Shown piece by piece: positions 25,962-35,356 of a stretch of DNA of 49,508 nucleotides (positions within the stretch are counted from its first letter, which is position 1; every line of letters starts with the position of its first letter). The notes below the pieces were generated by a model. The model saw nothing but the letters and a program-made list of their open reading frames with translations. It was not told the origin of the DNA and ran no database searches. The stretch is from Nitrospirota bacterium (GTDB taxonomy: Bacteria > Nitrospirota > Leptospirillia > Leptospirillales > Leptospirillaceae): contig JAKAYA010000011.1 of the NCBI GenBank assembly GCA_021826965.1, positions 1 through 49,508 on the forward strand, given 5' to 3'. The position numbers and the translations under genes were made by a program.

Positions 25962-26106
25962 AGATTCTTCGAACAGGTTGAGCCTCTTCCAATGCATGGA
26001 AGATCGATCAAATCAAAAATAAGGTTGATCGAAAACAAAAAACACTGGCAGGTTTTGCAGTGACCGATGACGGGGATAAAGAGGTTTCAAAAAGTGGACG
26101 GATCCC

Positions 26107-26670
26107 TCAGGAGGGAAGCACCTCGGAAAGGGGGATCGACAGCCCGGGCAGGAACGGGGAGTCCAGGACGTCGTTCTTGTGAAATTCCAGACAGGTTCCA
26201 TAGCGTCCGTCGGAGAGCCGGAAGACCTGGACGATCTCCGCATCCGGGTCCACGATCCAGTATTCGGGAACACCGAACCGTTCGTAGAGGGTCCGCTTCA
26301 CCCGGCGATCGGTCGCGGCCGTTCCCGGGGAAAGGATCTCGACCAGCAGGTCCGGAACGCCCTGGATGTTCTTCTCGGTGATGATAGCGGCATGGGCCTT
26401 CGAGACGAAGATCAGGTCTGGCTCCGCCACTTGGAGGGGATCTTGGGAAAAAACCACGTCGCAGGGGGCATCAAAAACCTCTCCCAGGGGATGGGTCTCA
26501 AGAAATTTGCCGATCACCAGAAGAAGTTTTCTGGAAATCCTCTGATGCCGGATGTTGGGGGAAGGGGTCATGTACAGTTCTCCGTCGATGATCTCGTAGC
26601 GAGAGGGTCCCCCTTCCGGGAGCGTCAGGAATTCCTCGTAGGTCCATTCCTTGAGAGGAGCTGTCTTCAT
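26107..26670 (-). CDS. Uma2 family (DUF820) endonuclease-like protein
   Basis: A 187-residue member of the Uma2/DUF820 PD-(D/E)xK family, often near mobile DNA; its biological role is unknown. The opening WTYEEFLTLPEGGPSRYEIIDGELYM is typical, with EPDLIFVSK, then PDLLVEILSPGTAATDRRVKR holding the Asp, Glu and Lys of the nuclease core, then FGVPEYWIVDPD. The ATG at 26670 follows AAGGAGG; an upstream ATG at 26718 is less likely. It may mark the right part of the integrated element. Confidence 0.85.
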   Translation of the reverse strand: MKTAPLKEWTYEEFLTLPEGGPSRYEIIDGELYMTPSPNIRHQRISRKLLLVIGKFLETHPLGEVFDAPCDVVFSQDPLQVAEPDLIFVSKAHAAIITEKNIQGVPDLLVEILSPGTAATDRRVKRTLYERFGVPEYWIVDPDAEIVQVFRLSDGRYGTCLEFHKNDVLDSPFLPGLSIPLSEVLPS

Positions 26671-27111
26671 CGGAACCTCCTTGATCGAATCGGGCGCGTC
26701 ATCCTCATGATACCCCATTCCGGAGGCCGTTCCAATTTTGCCAGCGGGAAAGGAAACGATCTTTCTGCAGAATTCTCTGCAAGGTCAGGACAATCGCCAA
26801 GGGCCATATATATGAAAAAAGCGGAGCTCACGGAAGTCCGGATCTTTTTATATCATTCCGGTTATTCATTGACTCGGGGATGGATTAAGGCGAACATGTG
26901 CCTTGTCGGGCCGTGTTCTCCGTATTGCGGGTGGCGTCTATGAGTTCCCATCCCTTTCCCGTTTCTCGTGTTTTCCTGTTTTTGAATGAGAGTGGGTGCG
27001 TCGGCATGTGCGAATCGTAGAAGCGGTGTTCAGGACGGATTCCCGGCATTGTCGATTCACGATCGAAGCCGGTGGGGAAGAAGTTTATCAGGACAAAAGG
27101 AGGTTTCGGCC
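26671..27111. other. Intergenic region between the Uma2 gene and gnd
   Basis: These 441 bases hold no convincing gene. There is a small inverted repeat, TGCAGA-ATTC-TCTGCA (26766-26781), and an AT-rich patch near 26808-26860 that may carry promoters. I see no copy of the tRNA 3' end that would mark a right attachment site. Confidence 0.4.
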
Positions 27112-28131
27112 ATGCAGATCGGAATGATCGGATTGGGGCGGATGGGGAGCAACATGGTCCGCAGGCTTTTGAAGGCTGGACATCAGTGTGTTGTCTACAA
27201 CCAGGATCCGGGTCCCATTCGGGACCTTGAAAAGGAAGGTGCCATCGGAGCCGGATCCCTGAGCGATTTTCTCGGAAAACTGGAAAAGCCTCGGGCGATC
27301 TGGTTGATGGTTCCCGCTGCCGTGGTGGACAAGCTTCTCGATGAGATCGTCGGGCTTTCTTCGCCCGGAGACATCCTGATCGACGGAGGAAACTCCTATT
27401 ATCGCGACGATATTCGGCGTTCGGAAAAACTGAAGAAATCGGGATTTCATTATGTGGATGTCGGAACCAGCGGGGGAGTCTGGGGATTTGAGCGGGGATA
27501 TTGCCTCATGATCGGGGGAGAAACGGATATCGTGCGGCGGCTCGATCCCGTCTTTTCCTCCCTGGCTCCCGGAACGGGAACGATTCCCCGCACTCCGGGC
27601 CGGCCCAGGCCCGGATCGACCGCGGAGATGGGCTATCTGCATTGCGGTCCCAACGGAGCCGGGCATTTCGTCAAGATGGTTCACAACGGTATCGAATACG
27701 GGTTGATGGCGGCTTATGCCGAAGGGATGAACATCCTCAAAAACGCCAACGCCGGTTTGAAGACCCACGAGCAGGACGCCGAAACCGCTCCCATGCAGGA
27801 CGCCGATTTTTATCGGTACGATCTGGATTTGGGAGAAATTGCGGAGGTCTGGAGGCGCGGGAGCGTCGTGGCGTCGTGGCTTCTGGACCTGACGGCCGCC
27901 GCTCTTTCCCAGGACCCGAAACTCTCCGAGTTTTCCGGCCGGGTGTCGGATTCGGGGGAGGGCCGATGGACAGCTCTGGCGGCTATCGACGAGGGCGTGC
28001 CGGCTCCTGTGATCAGCGCCGCTCTTTTCGGGCGCTTCGCCTCCCAGGGGAACGCGGATTTCGAAAACAAGCTTTTGTCGGCCATGCGAAAGGAATTTGG
28101 CGGCCACGAGGAAAAAAAGGGAGGAGGCTGA
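27112..28131 (+). CDS. gnd: 6-phosphogluconate dehydrogenase (decarboxylating), short form
   Basis: Oxidises 6-phosphogluconate to ribulose 5-phosphate. The Rossmann start is [18 protein letters not shown], followed by [17 protein letters not shown], the substrate site [19 protein letters not shown] and the catalytic [13 protein letters not shown]. At 339 residues it belongs to the short GndA/YqeC-like group, often NAD-linked, rather than the 470-residue form. AAAGGAGG is eight bases before the ATG. zwf follows after one base. Confidence 0.94.
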   Translation: MQIGMIGLGRMGSNMVRRLLKAGHQCVVYNQDPGPIRDLEKEGAIGAGSLSDFLGKLEKPRAIWLMVPAAVVDKLLDEIVGLSSPGDILIDGGNSYYRDDIRRSEKLKKSGFHYVDVGTSGGVWGFERGYCLMIGGETDIVRRLDPVFSSLAPGTGTIPRTPGRPRPGSTAEMGYLHCGPNGAGHFVKMVHNGIEYGLMAAYAEGMNILKNANAGLKTHEQDAETAPMQDADFYRYDLDLGEIAEVWRRGSVVASWLLDLTAAALSQDPKLSEFSGRVSDSGEGRWTALAAIDEGVPAPVISAALFGRFASQGNADFENKLLSAMRKEFGGHEEKKGGG

Positions 28132-28132
28132 A

Positions 28133-29539
28133 ATGGATGACGGCCGCCGCTCCCGGACGCGCTCCGATGCCCTTGTCGTGTTCGGGGTGACCGGAGATCT
28201 TGTCCACAAAATGGTCTTCCCGGCCCTGTACCGGATGGTCAAAAAAGGGGTGCTCGATGTGCCGGTCATCGGTGTCGCCTCCTCTCCCTGGACGGTGGAA
28301 GAACTCCGGAAACATGCAACCGACAGCATTCAGGGAAGCGGGGAAGACGTCGACTTGGAGGCCCTGGCTCGTTTTCTCGGTTTGCTCGGGTACGTGGGGG
28401 GAGATTACAAAGATCCCGGAACTTTTCAGAGTCTTGGAAAAGCCTTGGGAGGAGTCGTTCGGCCGGCGTTTTACCTGGCCATTCCTCCCGCCCTGTTCGA
28501 AACGGTGATCCGGAGTCTCGGCGATGCCGGACTTTCCCGTCAGGCCCGCGTCATTGTCGAAAAGCCTTTCGGGCGCGATCTGGCTTCCGCCCGGAAACTG
28601 GACGATACGGCCCATTTGGTTTTTCCCGAGGAGTCCATTTTCCGGATCGACCACTATCTCGGAAAAGAGGCGATCATGAACATTCTGTACTTCCGGTTCG
28701 CCAATTCCTTTCTGGAGCCGGTCTGGAACAGAAATTATGTGGACAGTGTCCAGATCACCCTGGCCGAAGACTTTGGGGTGAAAGGCCGGGGAGTGTTCTA
28801 CGAAAGCGCCGGATGCCTCCGGGATGTCGTCCAGAATCACCTGTTCCAGATCGTCGCTCTTCTTGCGATGGATCCGCCGGCTTATCAGGGATACGAAGCC
28901 GTTCATGCCGAGAAGGCGAAGGTGTTTCGGGCCATGCGTCCCCTGAAGCCGGAAGATCTCGTCCGGGGACAATACAACGGTTACCGCAGTGAGCCGGGCG
29001 TTGCGAAGGATTCCGATGTCGAGACCTTTTGCGCCCTTCGTCTTTTTATCGATTCATGGCGGTGGAAAGATGTTCCCTGGTATCTGCGATCCGGAAAGAA
29101 TCTGCCCGTTTCGGCGTCAGAGGTTCTCGTGGAAATGAAGCCGCCTCCCCAGAAGCTGTTCGATGATTCGGATCCGCCTCCGGGTGAAGGACGGGCGAAT
29201 TATCTGCGCTTTCGCCTTTCTCCGAACTCCGCTGTCGCATTGGCTGCGCGGGTCAAGACCGCGGGAAAGGAATTCGTTGGGGAACAGCGGGAGCTTTTTT
29301 TGCAAAACGAGCAACGGGGGGAAGAGGGACCATACGAACGTCTTCTGACGGCGGCTCTGTCCGGCAACCGTTCTCTTTTTTCGCGGGAAGACGCGGTGGA
29401 AGCGGCATGGGCTGTCGTCGATCACGTCCTGTATGACCATCCCCCGGCCCGGCCTTATGACGTCGGCAGTTGGGGCCCCCGAGAGGCGGAATCTCTTCTC
29501 GGTCCGGAAGACCGTTGGCACAATCCGGGTGCGGGATGA
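28133..29539 (+). CDS. zwf: Glucose-6-phosphate 1-dehydrogenase
   Basis: First step of the oxidative pentose phosphate pathway, giving NADPH. The cofactor motif [17 protein letters not shown] opens the protein, VEKPFGRDL follows, and the active-site [13 protein letters not shown] is near residue 175. The 468-residue length is slightly short of the usual 480-500. GGAGGAGG precedes the ATG. The pair gnd-zwf lacks the usual 6-phosphogluconolactonase gene (pgl) next to it. Confidence 0.96.
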   Translation: MDDGRRSRTRSDALVVFGVTGDLVHKMVFPALYRMVKKGVLDVPVIGVASSPWTVEELRKHATDSIQGSGEDVDLEALARFLGLLGYVGGDYKDPGTFQSLGKALGGVVRPAFYLAIPPALFETVIRSLGDAGLSRQARVIVEKPFGRDLASARKLDDTAHLVFPEESIFRIDHYLGKEAIMNILYFRFANSFLEPVWNRNYVDSVQITLAEDFGVKGRGVFYESAGCLRDVVQNHLFQIVALLAMDPPAYQGYEAVHAEKAKVFRAMRPLKPEDLVRGQYNGYRSEPGVAKDSDVETFCALRLFIDSWRWKDVPWYLRSGKNLPVSASEVLVEMKPPPQKLFDDSDPPPGEGRANYLRFRLSPNSAVALAARVKTAGKEFVGEQRELFLQNEQRGEEGPYERLLTAALSGNRSLFSREDAVEAAWAVVDHVLYDHPPARPYDVGSWGPREAESLLGPEDRWHNPGAG

Positions 29540-29570
29540 TCTTTTTCGGGCTCGGGATCGGAGGTGGTTT

Positions 29571-30314
29571 TTGACAAAAGTGTGTGTGGTGACCGGTGCC
29601 TCTTCGGGCATCGGAGCCGAAACGGTCCGACTGTTTCGGCTGCAGGGCTATCAGGTTTTCATGGGTGCGCGGCGCGAGGAACGAATCCGGAAACTGGCAG
29701 AGGAGACCGGCGCGACAGGCCTCCGTCTGGACGTGGCCGATTCGGCTTCGGTCCGATCCTTTGTGCGGGAGCTTCCGGAGACGGTCCATGTCCTGGTCAA
29801 CAATGCCGGAGGTGCTCTGGGACTCGAACCTGTGACGGAAACGTCCGAAGAGGCATGGCTTTCCATGTACCAGTCGAACGTTCTCGGGACTGTCCGGATG
29901 ATCCGGGAGGTGTTCCCCCGCCTGTCCCGGTCTCAGGACGGAAGTCATGTCGTGAACGTGGGTTCGATCGCGGCGATCGAAACCTATCTGGGAGGCGCAG
30001 GATATACGGGAGTCAAACATGCCCTGAGGGCCCTGACGGAAACGCTTCGTCTCGAATGGCTGGGTCTGCCGATCCGGGTGACGGAAGTGGACCCGGGTCT
30101 GGTCGAAACCGAATTTTCCATCGTCCGTTTCGGGGGAGACACCCGGAAGGCTGCGAAGGTGTATGAAGGCATGGATCCTCTCGTGGCAAGAGATGTCGCA
30201 CAAGCCATTCTCTGGTCTGTGACGCGGCCGCCTCATGTCAATATCGATCAGATGGTCATTCGTCCGAGAGACCAGGCGCGCGCCGACAAAGTGCATCGCC
30301 GGACAGGGAATTGA
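29571..30314 (+). CDS. Short-chain dehydrogenase/reductase, YdfG-like
   Basis: A 247-residue classical SDR. It has VVTGASSGIG at the N-terminus, VNNAGG, the catalytic Ser in VGSIAAIETY and YTGVKHA (YxxxK). The segment VDPGLVETEFSIVRFGGD resembles NADP-dependent 3-hydroxy acid (serine-type) dehydrogenases of the YdfG group. The TTG at 29571 is preceded by GGAGGTGG. Its position after zwf suggests it may use the NADPH made there, which is inference. Confidence 0.85.
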   Translation: MTKVCVVTGASSGIGAETVRLFRLQGYQVFMGARREERIRKLAEETGATGLRLDVADSASVRSFVRELPETVHVLVNNAGGALGLEPVTETSEEAWLSMYQSNVLGTVRMIREVFPRLSRSQDGSHVVNVGSIAAIETYLGGAGYTGVKHALRALTETLRLEWLGLPIRVTEVDPGLVETEFSIVRFGGDTRKAAKVYEGMDPLVARDVAQAILWSVTRPPHVNIDQMVIRPRDQARADKVHRRTGN

Positions 30315-30348
30315 AAAACAGTCCGGAAACTCCAGAAAGGTTGGTGAA

Positions 30349-31374
30349 GTGGAAACGGCAGAAGAACGAAAAAAACGCTTCAGACAGATGGCTCAGGGTG
30401 CCCTGAGCCTCGATATCGCTTTCGTCGGTGTGGCCAACGGTCTGTTTTCGGCCATGAGGGAGATGGAATCCCCGAATGCGGAAGAACTGTCCGCCGGGAC
30501 GGGGATGGACAGGGATTATCTGGTCCGGTGGATGGATGCGGCGTTTGCGTTCGAATATCTGGAAGAGTCTTCGCCCGGTCGTTTTCGACTGACCCCCGCC
30601 GGTGAAGCCATGTGCCCCGATGCTCCGGACACCCTGATGCCCGTCGCCGTGGGCGCGGTTCTTTCGGCGCACATGGCGGAGCGCGCGGCCGGATGTATGC
30701 AGACGGGAGAGCGTCCCGGAGAAGTCGTCCTGGGCGAGAGGAAAACGATCCTGCCCTGGTTCGGATCCATGATCGAAGCGAATTTTTCCCCGCTTTTTTC
30801 CGGACAGATCCTGCCGAAGCTTTCGATATTCGAAGAGGTGGACGAGCGCGCCGGCTTGGTTGTGGATCTGGGGTGCGGAAACGGCTGGTATCTTGTGACG
30901 TTGGCCGAGCGTTTTCCGCGATTGAAAGGCGTCGGACTCGACGGCTTCGGAGAGAATGTCCGTCAGGCTTCCGAAAAGGCGAAGCAAAAGGGGTTCGGCG
31001 GACGGCTCCGTTTTTTCCAGGGGGACATCCGGAACTATCCCCTGGAGGATCCGGTCGACGTGTTTGTCATGAACCGGGCCCTGCATCATGTATGGTCCGA
31101 CCGGGAAACGGTGTTTTCATTCTTCCGGAAGAATCTTTCGAAGCAAGGTGCCGTGGTGATCTGGGAGCCTTCCTGGCCGGAACGCCGGGCGGACCTCCGG
31201 GACCCTGTCCGTCGCCCGATGGCGTTCCAGGGGTTGAGCGAACATGTTCAGGGGAACCGGCTTCTGTCTCCCCGGGAAATCGTGGACGCTTTTTCGGAAA
31301 TCGGTTTTTCGTCCACGGTCCTGTCTTTCGCCGGGGAAAACGAATCGGTGGTGGTCGCCCGACCCGGACGCTAG
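30349..31374 (+). CDS. SAM-dependent methyltransferase with N-terminal winged-helix domain
   Basis: A 341-residue protein. Residues about 1-85 look like the dimerisation/winged-helix domain of O-methyltransferases (AEELSAGTGMDRDYLVRWMDAAF, cut here in description). The SAM site LVVDLGCGNGWYLVTLAERFP follows at about 166, then FVMNRALHHVW. The substrate is unknown. The GTG start has AAAGG ten bases upstream. It is the last gene of the gnd run and converges on the chemotaxis receptor with only 28 bases between stops. Confidence 0.8.
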   Translation: METAEERKKRFRQMAQGALSLDIAFVGVANGLFSAMREMESPNAEELSAGTGMDRDYLVRWMDAAFAFEYLEESSPGRFRLTPAGEAMCPDAPDTLMPVAVGAVLSAHMAERAAGCMQTGERPGEVVLGERKTILPWFGSMIEANFSPLFSGQILPKLSIFEEVDERAGLVVDLGCGNGWYLVTLAERFPRLKGVGLDGFGENVRQASEKAKQKGFGGRLRFFQGDIRNYPLEDPVDVFVMNRALHHVWSDRETVFSFFRKNLSKQGAVVIWEPSWPERRADLRDPVRRPMAFQGLSEHVQGNRLLSPREIVDAFSEIGFSSTVLSFAGENESVVVARPGR

Positions 31375-31402
31375 AAGACCTCTTCCGTTCGGGCGAATGT
31401 GC

Positions 31403-33136
31403 TCAGGAGATCAGCGCCTGAAACTCGTTCTTGACCTGCTGGAGGGCGGTTCCGGTTCGGGATGCCGTCTGCTCGGTCGAAGAAACGGTGTTCCCCATTT
31501 TTTTCACCCCTTCGAGAAGCTGGTTCATCTCCACCCCGATGTCCCGGATGTGATTCGTGACGTCTTCGACCACGGAGGCGAACGAGTCGAAGGTATTCGT
31601 GGCGTTCGTGGTAACGGTCGAGACCTGGTCCATTTTTTCCTGGATGCTCTGGACCAGAATGCGGACTTGCTCGGACAGGTTCCGGACCTCGTCTGCGACC
31701 ACCGCGAACCCGCGGCCGTGCTCTCCCGCCCGGGCGGCTTCAATGGCGGCATTGAGTGCAAGGAGATTGGTCTGGGCCGCGACGTCTCCGACTTTGGAGA
31801 CGACGGTGACGATCTCGATGACCGCAGCCTTGTTTTTCTCCATCACGGTGCGCATCTGGGAGGCCGTCTGGTCCATCGATGTGACCGTTTCCAGGGCAGA
31901 ACTGACCGTACCCTGCATGCCTCCCATGGTCTTGCTCATTTCGACGCTGGTCCCGAAAACCTGCTTGAGAGTCGACAGAAGGGACTCCCATGCCTGGGTG
32001 AAGCCGTCGAGCTGTCCGACGGTCGAAAGGGCCCGGCTCTTGCGTTCTTCCGCCACCTTCTGGAGATTTTTCATGGAGGTGGTTTCGTAGAAGGTGGCCA
32101 TGTAAAGCAGGGGATTTCCCTCCGCGTCGGGAATCATGGACGATGTGGATCCGAGAAAGTAGTTTCCGATCTGGGTTTCCATGTTCTGTCGCACTTCGAG
32201 CGGTCTGAGTCTGCGGAGAATGTCCCGGATGCGGTCCGGATGTTCGTGAAACCGGTGAATGGATGTGCCGACCAGGCGATCGATGTCCACTCCGAAACGT
32301 TCCTGGGCCTCTTTCTTCACAGGACGCAGGATCTCGATCAGAGACGGGCTGACATACAGGATTTCGTTGCCTTCCTTGCCGCTTTTCAGGTCGGCGTTCA
32401 CCACCACCACGCCGTTGTGGGTCATCGAGCTGGTGATGGTGGTAAAGAGATTTTCCAGGGCTTTGGCGGCGTTGAAAATGCTTTTTTCCTCCACGGTTTC
32501 CGGGGCATATTCAAGGCCTTTGGACTGGAAGGAGGCCACCGCCTGGATGTTGTCGGCCAGTTGTTGGAGATGGCTCGACAGCCGGTCCATCCGGAAATAC
32601 AGGAGGATCAGCATGCCGACGGCCAGAAGACCGGCGACTCCCGCCATGACACGGGATTCGAGGACGAGGTATCGGAGATTTTTCAGAGAGCGGGCCTGCT
32701 TTTCCTCGATCTGATCGAACCGGGGCGCCAGCCATTCCTTGCGGATGATCGTGGCCTGGTTCCGTACGGAAGCAATCATCTGGGAGCGTGCGTGACGGTC
32801 TTTCATGATCCGGATGAACTTCAGCATCCCCTTGGACTGCATGACGCCGCTCCGGATGATCATGGCGTCAGGGTCGACGGCCAGAACATGGTCGAACTCC
32901 CGGATGATCCCGTCTCCCGTGCCTCCGTTCATTTCCAGTTCGAGGAGACCCGAGTCGATTTTGATGAGCGAGGACTCCACCGTCTGGAGGCTGGCTATAA
33001 GGCGCATGGTTTTCTGGACCTTCACCGACTGGACGGAAACGCGATGGGCGGTCCAGAGAGACATGAGCGTGGTCAGAACAATGACCGATCCGACCATGTA
33101 AACGTTGCGGAGGATGATGGATCTCAAGGAAGTCAT
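31403..33136 (-). CDS. Methyl-accepting chemotaxis protein with cytoplasmic PAS domain
   Basis: The 577-residue receptor has TM1 at about residues 12-30, a periplasmic region of about 130 residues, and TM2 at about 163-182. A HAMP-like stretch comes next, then a PAS domain (about 240-355). The signalling hairpin has its tip near 450-488 ([20 protein letters not shown], then [17 protein letters not shown]). The PAS domain could sense redox state or a small ligand in the cytoplasm, but no cofactor residue is certain. No other chemotaxis or flagellar gene is in the window. A sigma-28-like promoter stands upstream. Confidence 0.93.
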   Translation of the reverse strand: MTSLRSIILRNVYMVGSVIVLTTLMSLWTAHRVSVQSVKVQKTMRLIASLQTVESSLIKIDSGLLELEMNGGTGDGIIREFDHVLAVDPDAMIIRSGVMQSKGMLKFIRIMKDRHARSQMIASVRNQATIIRKEWLAPRFDQIEEKQARSLKNLRYLVLESRVMAGVAGLLAVGMLILLYFRMDRLSSHLQQLADNIQAVASFQSKGLEYAPETVEEKSIFNAAKALENLFTTITSSMTHNGVVVVNADLKSGKEGNEILYVSPSLIEILRPVKKEAQERFGVDIDRLVGTSIHRFHEHPDRIRDILRRLRPLEVRQNMETQIGNYFLGSTSSMIPDAEGNPLLYMATFYETTSMKNLQKVAEERKSRALSTVGQLDGFTQAWESLLSTLKQVFGTSVEMSKTMGGMQGTVSSALETVTSMDQTASQMRTVMEKNKAAVIEIVTVVSKVGDVAAQTNLLALNAAIEAARAGEHGRGFAVVADEVRNLSEQVRILVQSIQEKMDQVSTVTTNATNTFDSFASVVEDVTNHIRDIGVEMNQLLEGVKKMGNTVSSTEQTASRTGTALQQVKNEFQALIS

Positions 33137-33532
33137 GGCGATCCTTTCTCGGGAAATCCTGTCGGATTTCCTTTCATTCGGGAGATACGGGAACAGACCT
33201 GGTCCGATTTTTCGACTACACCCTTATCGGTCGCGAGAGAAAAAACCCTTAGCAGAAACCCCCATGAAACTCGAATCGTTTCGATTTTTCAAGCCGATCA
33301 GAAGGATTGTCGAAGGCATGTTTCGCTTTGATTACGGCCTCTGAAGTATGATAAAAAAATATTATAATTTTAAAGAAAGGATTCTGTCCGAACCTCCCTT
33401 CGGAAAAAGAGTCCCAGGGCAATTCCGTTAGGCAGGTTTTCTTGTGTGCGGAAGAATTTGGGACGATAATCCTTTGGCGTGTTCCTTGAGGGAGGCTTTG
33501 GCCAGTAAACTTCGACAACGGGAGTGTTCTGT
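33137..33532. other. Divergent intergenic region between the chemotaxis receptor and argA
   Basis: The 396 bases hold the sigma-28-like promoter of the receptor (33224-33251) and a very AT-rich stretch (33349-33375) containing TATAAT at 33363-33368. The latter may serve argA, but no good -35 box is visible. I see no gene here. Confidence 0.5.
33224..33251 (-). promoter_or_regulatory. Sigma-28 (FliA)-type promoter of the chemotaxis receptor
   Basis: On the minus strand TAAG (33251-33248) and ACCGATAA (33231-33224) are 16 bases apart. The flagellar sigma-28 consensus is TAAA-N15-GCCGATAA. The site lies about 88 bases before the receptor ATG. The -10 box matches seven of eight bases. Confidence 0.65.
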
Positions 33533-34882
33533 ATGACCGATTCGTTGGATCCGGGCCTTTTTATACGGGGTTTTCGGGAATCTTCTCCTTACATCCACCG
33601 TTTCCGGGGGAAAACTTTTGTCATTGTTTTCGGAGGAGAGGTCCTCGCGGATGGCAGTTTTTCGTCGATCGCGAGCGATATTGCACTTCTCCGGAGTCTC
33701 GGCATCGGAATTGTTCTGGCGTGCGGAGCCGGTCCCCAGATCGAAGACCGCCTGAAGGCGGCCGGCATGACGATGGAACGGACATGGGCGGGCCCCGTCG
33801 TTTCCCGGGACCTGATGCCGGAAATCCTCCGGGCGGTGGGAGAGGTGCGCTTTTCGGTGGAAGCGGCCCTTTCCAGGGGCGTCAGCGATTCCCCGATGTC
33901 CGGTGCCGAAGTGCGTGTCATGGGAGGAAATCTCGTGGTGTCCCGTCCTTTGGGCGTCATCGAAGGGGTCGATCATCATTTTTACGGTACGCCGCGACAT
34001 ATTCGCTCGGAGAGCATTCGCTCTTTTCTGGAGGAGGGGATGGTTGTTCTGCTTCCTCCTCTCGGGGTTTCCCTGTCGGGGGATCTCTTTCTCCTGTCTC
34101 CCGAAGATGTGGCCCAGGAAGCGGCAATCGCCCTGTCGGCCTCCAAGGTCCTGTTTCTCGTCGACGATCCCGTTGTGCGCGGGTTGCCGGAAGAGGGCCA
34201 GCGGGAACTGACGGACCGCGATGTCTCCTCCCTCCTGTCCAGCCGATCGGGTGGCGACCAGACGCCGGAAAAGGCGCTTCTGGAACGTGCTTCGAGAATG
34301 CTCGGAGCCGGGGTCGAACGGGTGCATCTTGTCGATCGGCATCGGGATGGAGCTCTTTTACTGGAACTTTTTACCCGGGACGGATGTGGTACGCTGGTTT
34401 CGTCGGACCCTTTCGAGGCGATTCGTCCGGCGTTGCCAACCGACGTTCCGGGCATTCTGGATCTGATTCGCCCCCTGGAGGTCAAGGGGATTCTTGTCGA
34501 CAGATCCCGGGAGGCGGTGGAGACGGATGTCGGCCGTTATGCGGTCACGCATCGGGATGGAAAAATTGTGGCTTGTGTCGCGCTCTATCCTTATCCGGAA
34601 GCGCGGACGGGAGAACTGGCTTGTCTGGCCGTTCATCCGGATTACCGAAGATCCGGGCGGGCAACCCATCTGTTGTCCTGGTGCGAAAGGAAGGCGGTGT
34701 CTCTGGGGCTCGAGCGGTTGTTCGTCCTGTCGACCCAGTCCCGGGAATGGTTCATCGAAAGGGGGTTTTCGGCATCCCGGGTGGAGGATCTTCCTCCGGA
34801 ACGGAGAAGGGCTTATATCCCGTCACGAAGAAGTCATGTGCTGTTCAAGCCGCTTGACAGAAAGATGCCGGGTATCGGTTAG
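33533..34882 (+). CDS. argA: Amino-acid N-acetyltransferase (N-acetylglutamate synthase)
   Basis: First step of arginine synthesis. Residues 1 to about 285 form an amino-acid-kinase domain (FVIVFGGEVL, VLACGAGPQIEDRL). The C-terminal GNAT domain begins near 300 and contains ELACLAVHPDYRRSGRATHLL, the acetyl-CoA loop, and FVLSTQSREWFIERGF. This is the two-domain ArgA architecture (about 440 residues; here 449). GGGAG stands eight bases before the ATG at 33533; a GTG three codons earlier is possible. Arginine feedback is expected for the family. Confidence 0.92.
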   Translation: MTDSLDPGLFIRGFRESSPYIHRFRGKTFVIVFGGEVLADGSFSSIASDIALLRSLGIGIVLACGAGPQIEDRLKAAGMTMERTWAGPVVSRDLMPEILRAVGEVRFSVEAALSRGVSDSPMSGAEVRVMGGNLVVSRPLGVIEGVDHHFYGTPRHIRSESIRSFLEEGMVVLLPPLGVSLSGDLFLLSPEDVAQEAAIALSASKVLFLVDDPVVRGLPEEGQRELTDRDVSSLLSSRSGGDQTPEKALLERASRMLGAGVERVHLVDRHRDGALLLELFTRDGCGTLVSSDPFEAIRPALPTDVPGILDLIRPLEVKGILVDRSREAVETDVGRYAVTHRDGKIVACVALYPYPEARTGELACLAVHPDYRRSGRATHLLSWCERKAVSLGLERLFVLSTQSREWFIERGFSASRVEDLPPERRRAYIPSRRSHVLFKPLDRKMPGIG

Positions 34883-35356
34883 ATCTGTCATGAATTTGAC
34901 GAGCTGCGTGTCCGGTTTCAGGGAAAAAAGGAAAGAATCATGGGGAGCGGTAGGCCGGTCTTTTGGACCGGTCTACCGCAATCGATCAGGCCGAACAGGC
35001 TGGAAGAACGTCGGCGGGGTTCTTGCGGACAACGGTGGAGGACTTCGGGCGGGCTGGCCATGGCCAGTGCAGGGCGGGGCCTGACCCACAAGGGAACTTC
35101 TCCGGGAGAAAGACGACATTTTGTCAGCATTTTTTCCCGAAATGAGATCGCCCGGACATTGCAATAGAAGATCCGGATGTCCGGTTTCCCGAAAGCTCTT
35201 CAGGAGATCACATGACAAAAATTTAGCAAATAAAATGCCAGCCCGAGAGACTGGCTCTTCCGGAATCTTTTTTGATACATAATAAATTATTATTGTTTTG
35301 ATGGTTCAAAAAAATAATTGGAATGACATTATTGTTTTCCACGAGACGTTTTTGAA
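34883..35356. other. Hairpin-rich non-coding region after argA
   Basis: The 474 bases contain a 14-bp stem hairpin (34947-34979), a 14-base perfect palindrome CTGGCCATGGCCAG (35054-35067), TTCTC-CGG-GAGAA further on, and an AT-rich 3' part (35215-35350). Frames here are short and unlike known proteins. It may encode a structured RNA, or it may be the terminator of argA plus the promoter of the next gene. Confidence 0.45.
34947..34979 (+). terminator. Strong hairpin downstream of argA
   Basis: Fourteen paired bases (34947-34960 with 34966-34979, one G:U) close a five-base TTTTG loop. It lies 65 bases past the argA stop. No T run follows, so it is either a factor-assisted terminator, an mRNA-stabilising 3' hairpin or part of an RNA. 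Confidence 0.45.

Noticed and set aside
22600-27111. Second copy of the tRNA-Ala 3' end (right attachment site)
   Set aside because: I looked for the T-arm/acceptor sequence in this stretch and saw none. The right boundary of the element is therefore not placed.
31244-33331. 695-codon plus-strand frame opposite the chemotaxis receptor
   Set aside because: It is antisense to a clear receptor. Its composition (His, Asp, Gly rich, no domains) is that of a codon-bias shadow.
34940-35167. 75-codon plus-strand frame after argA
   Set aside because: It runs straight through a strong hairpin, lacks a clear ribosome site and resembles nothing known.
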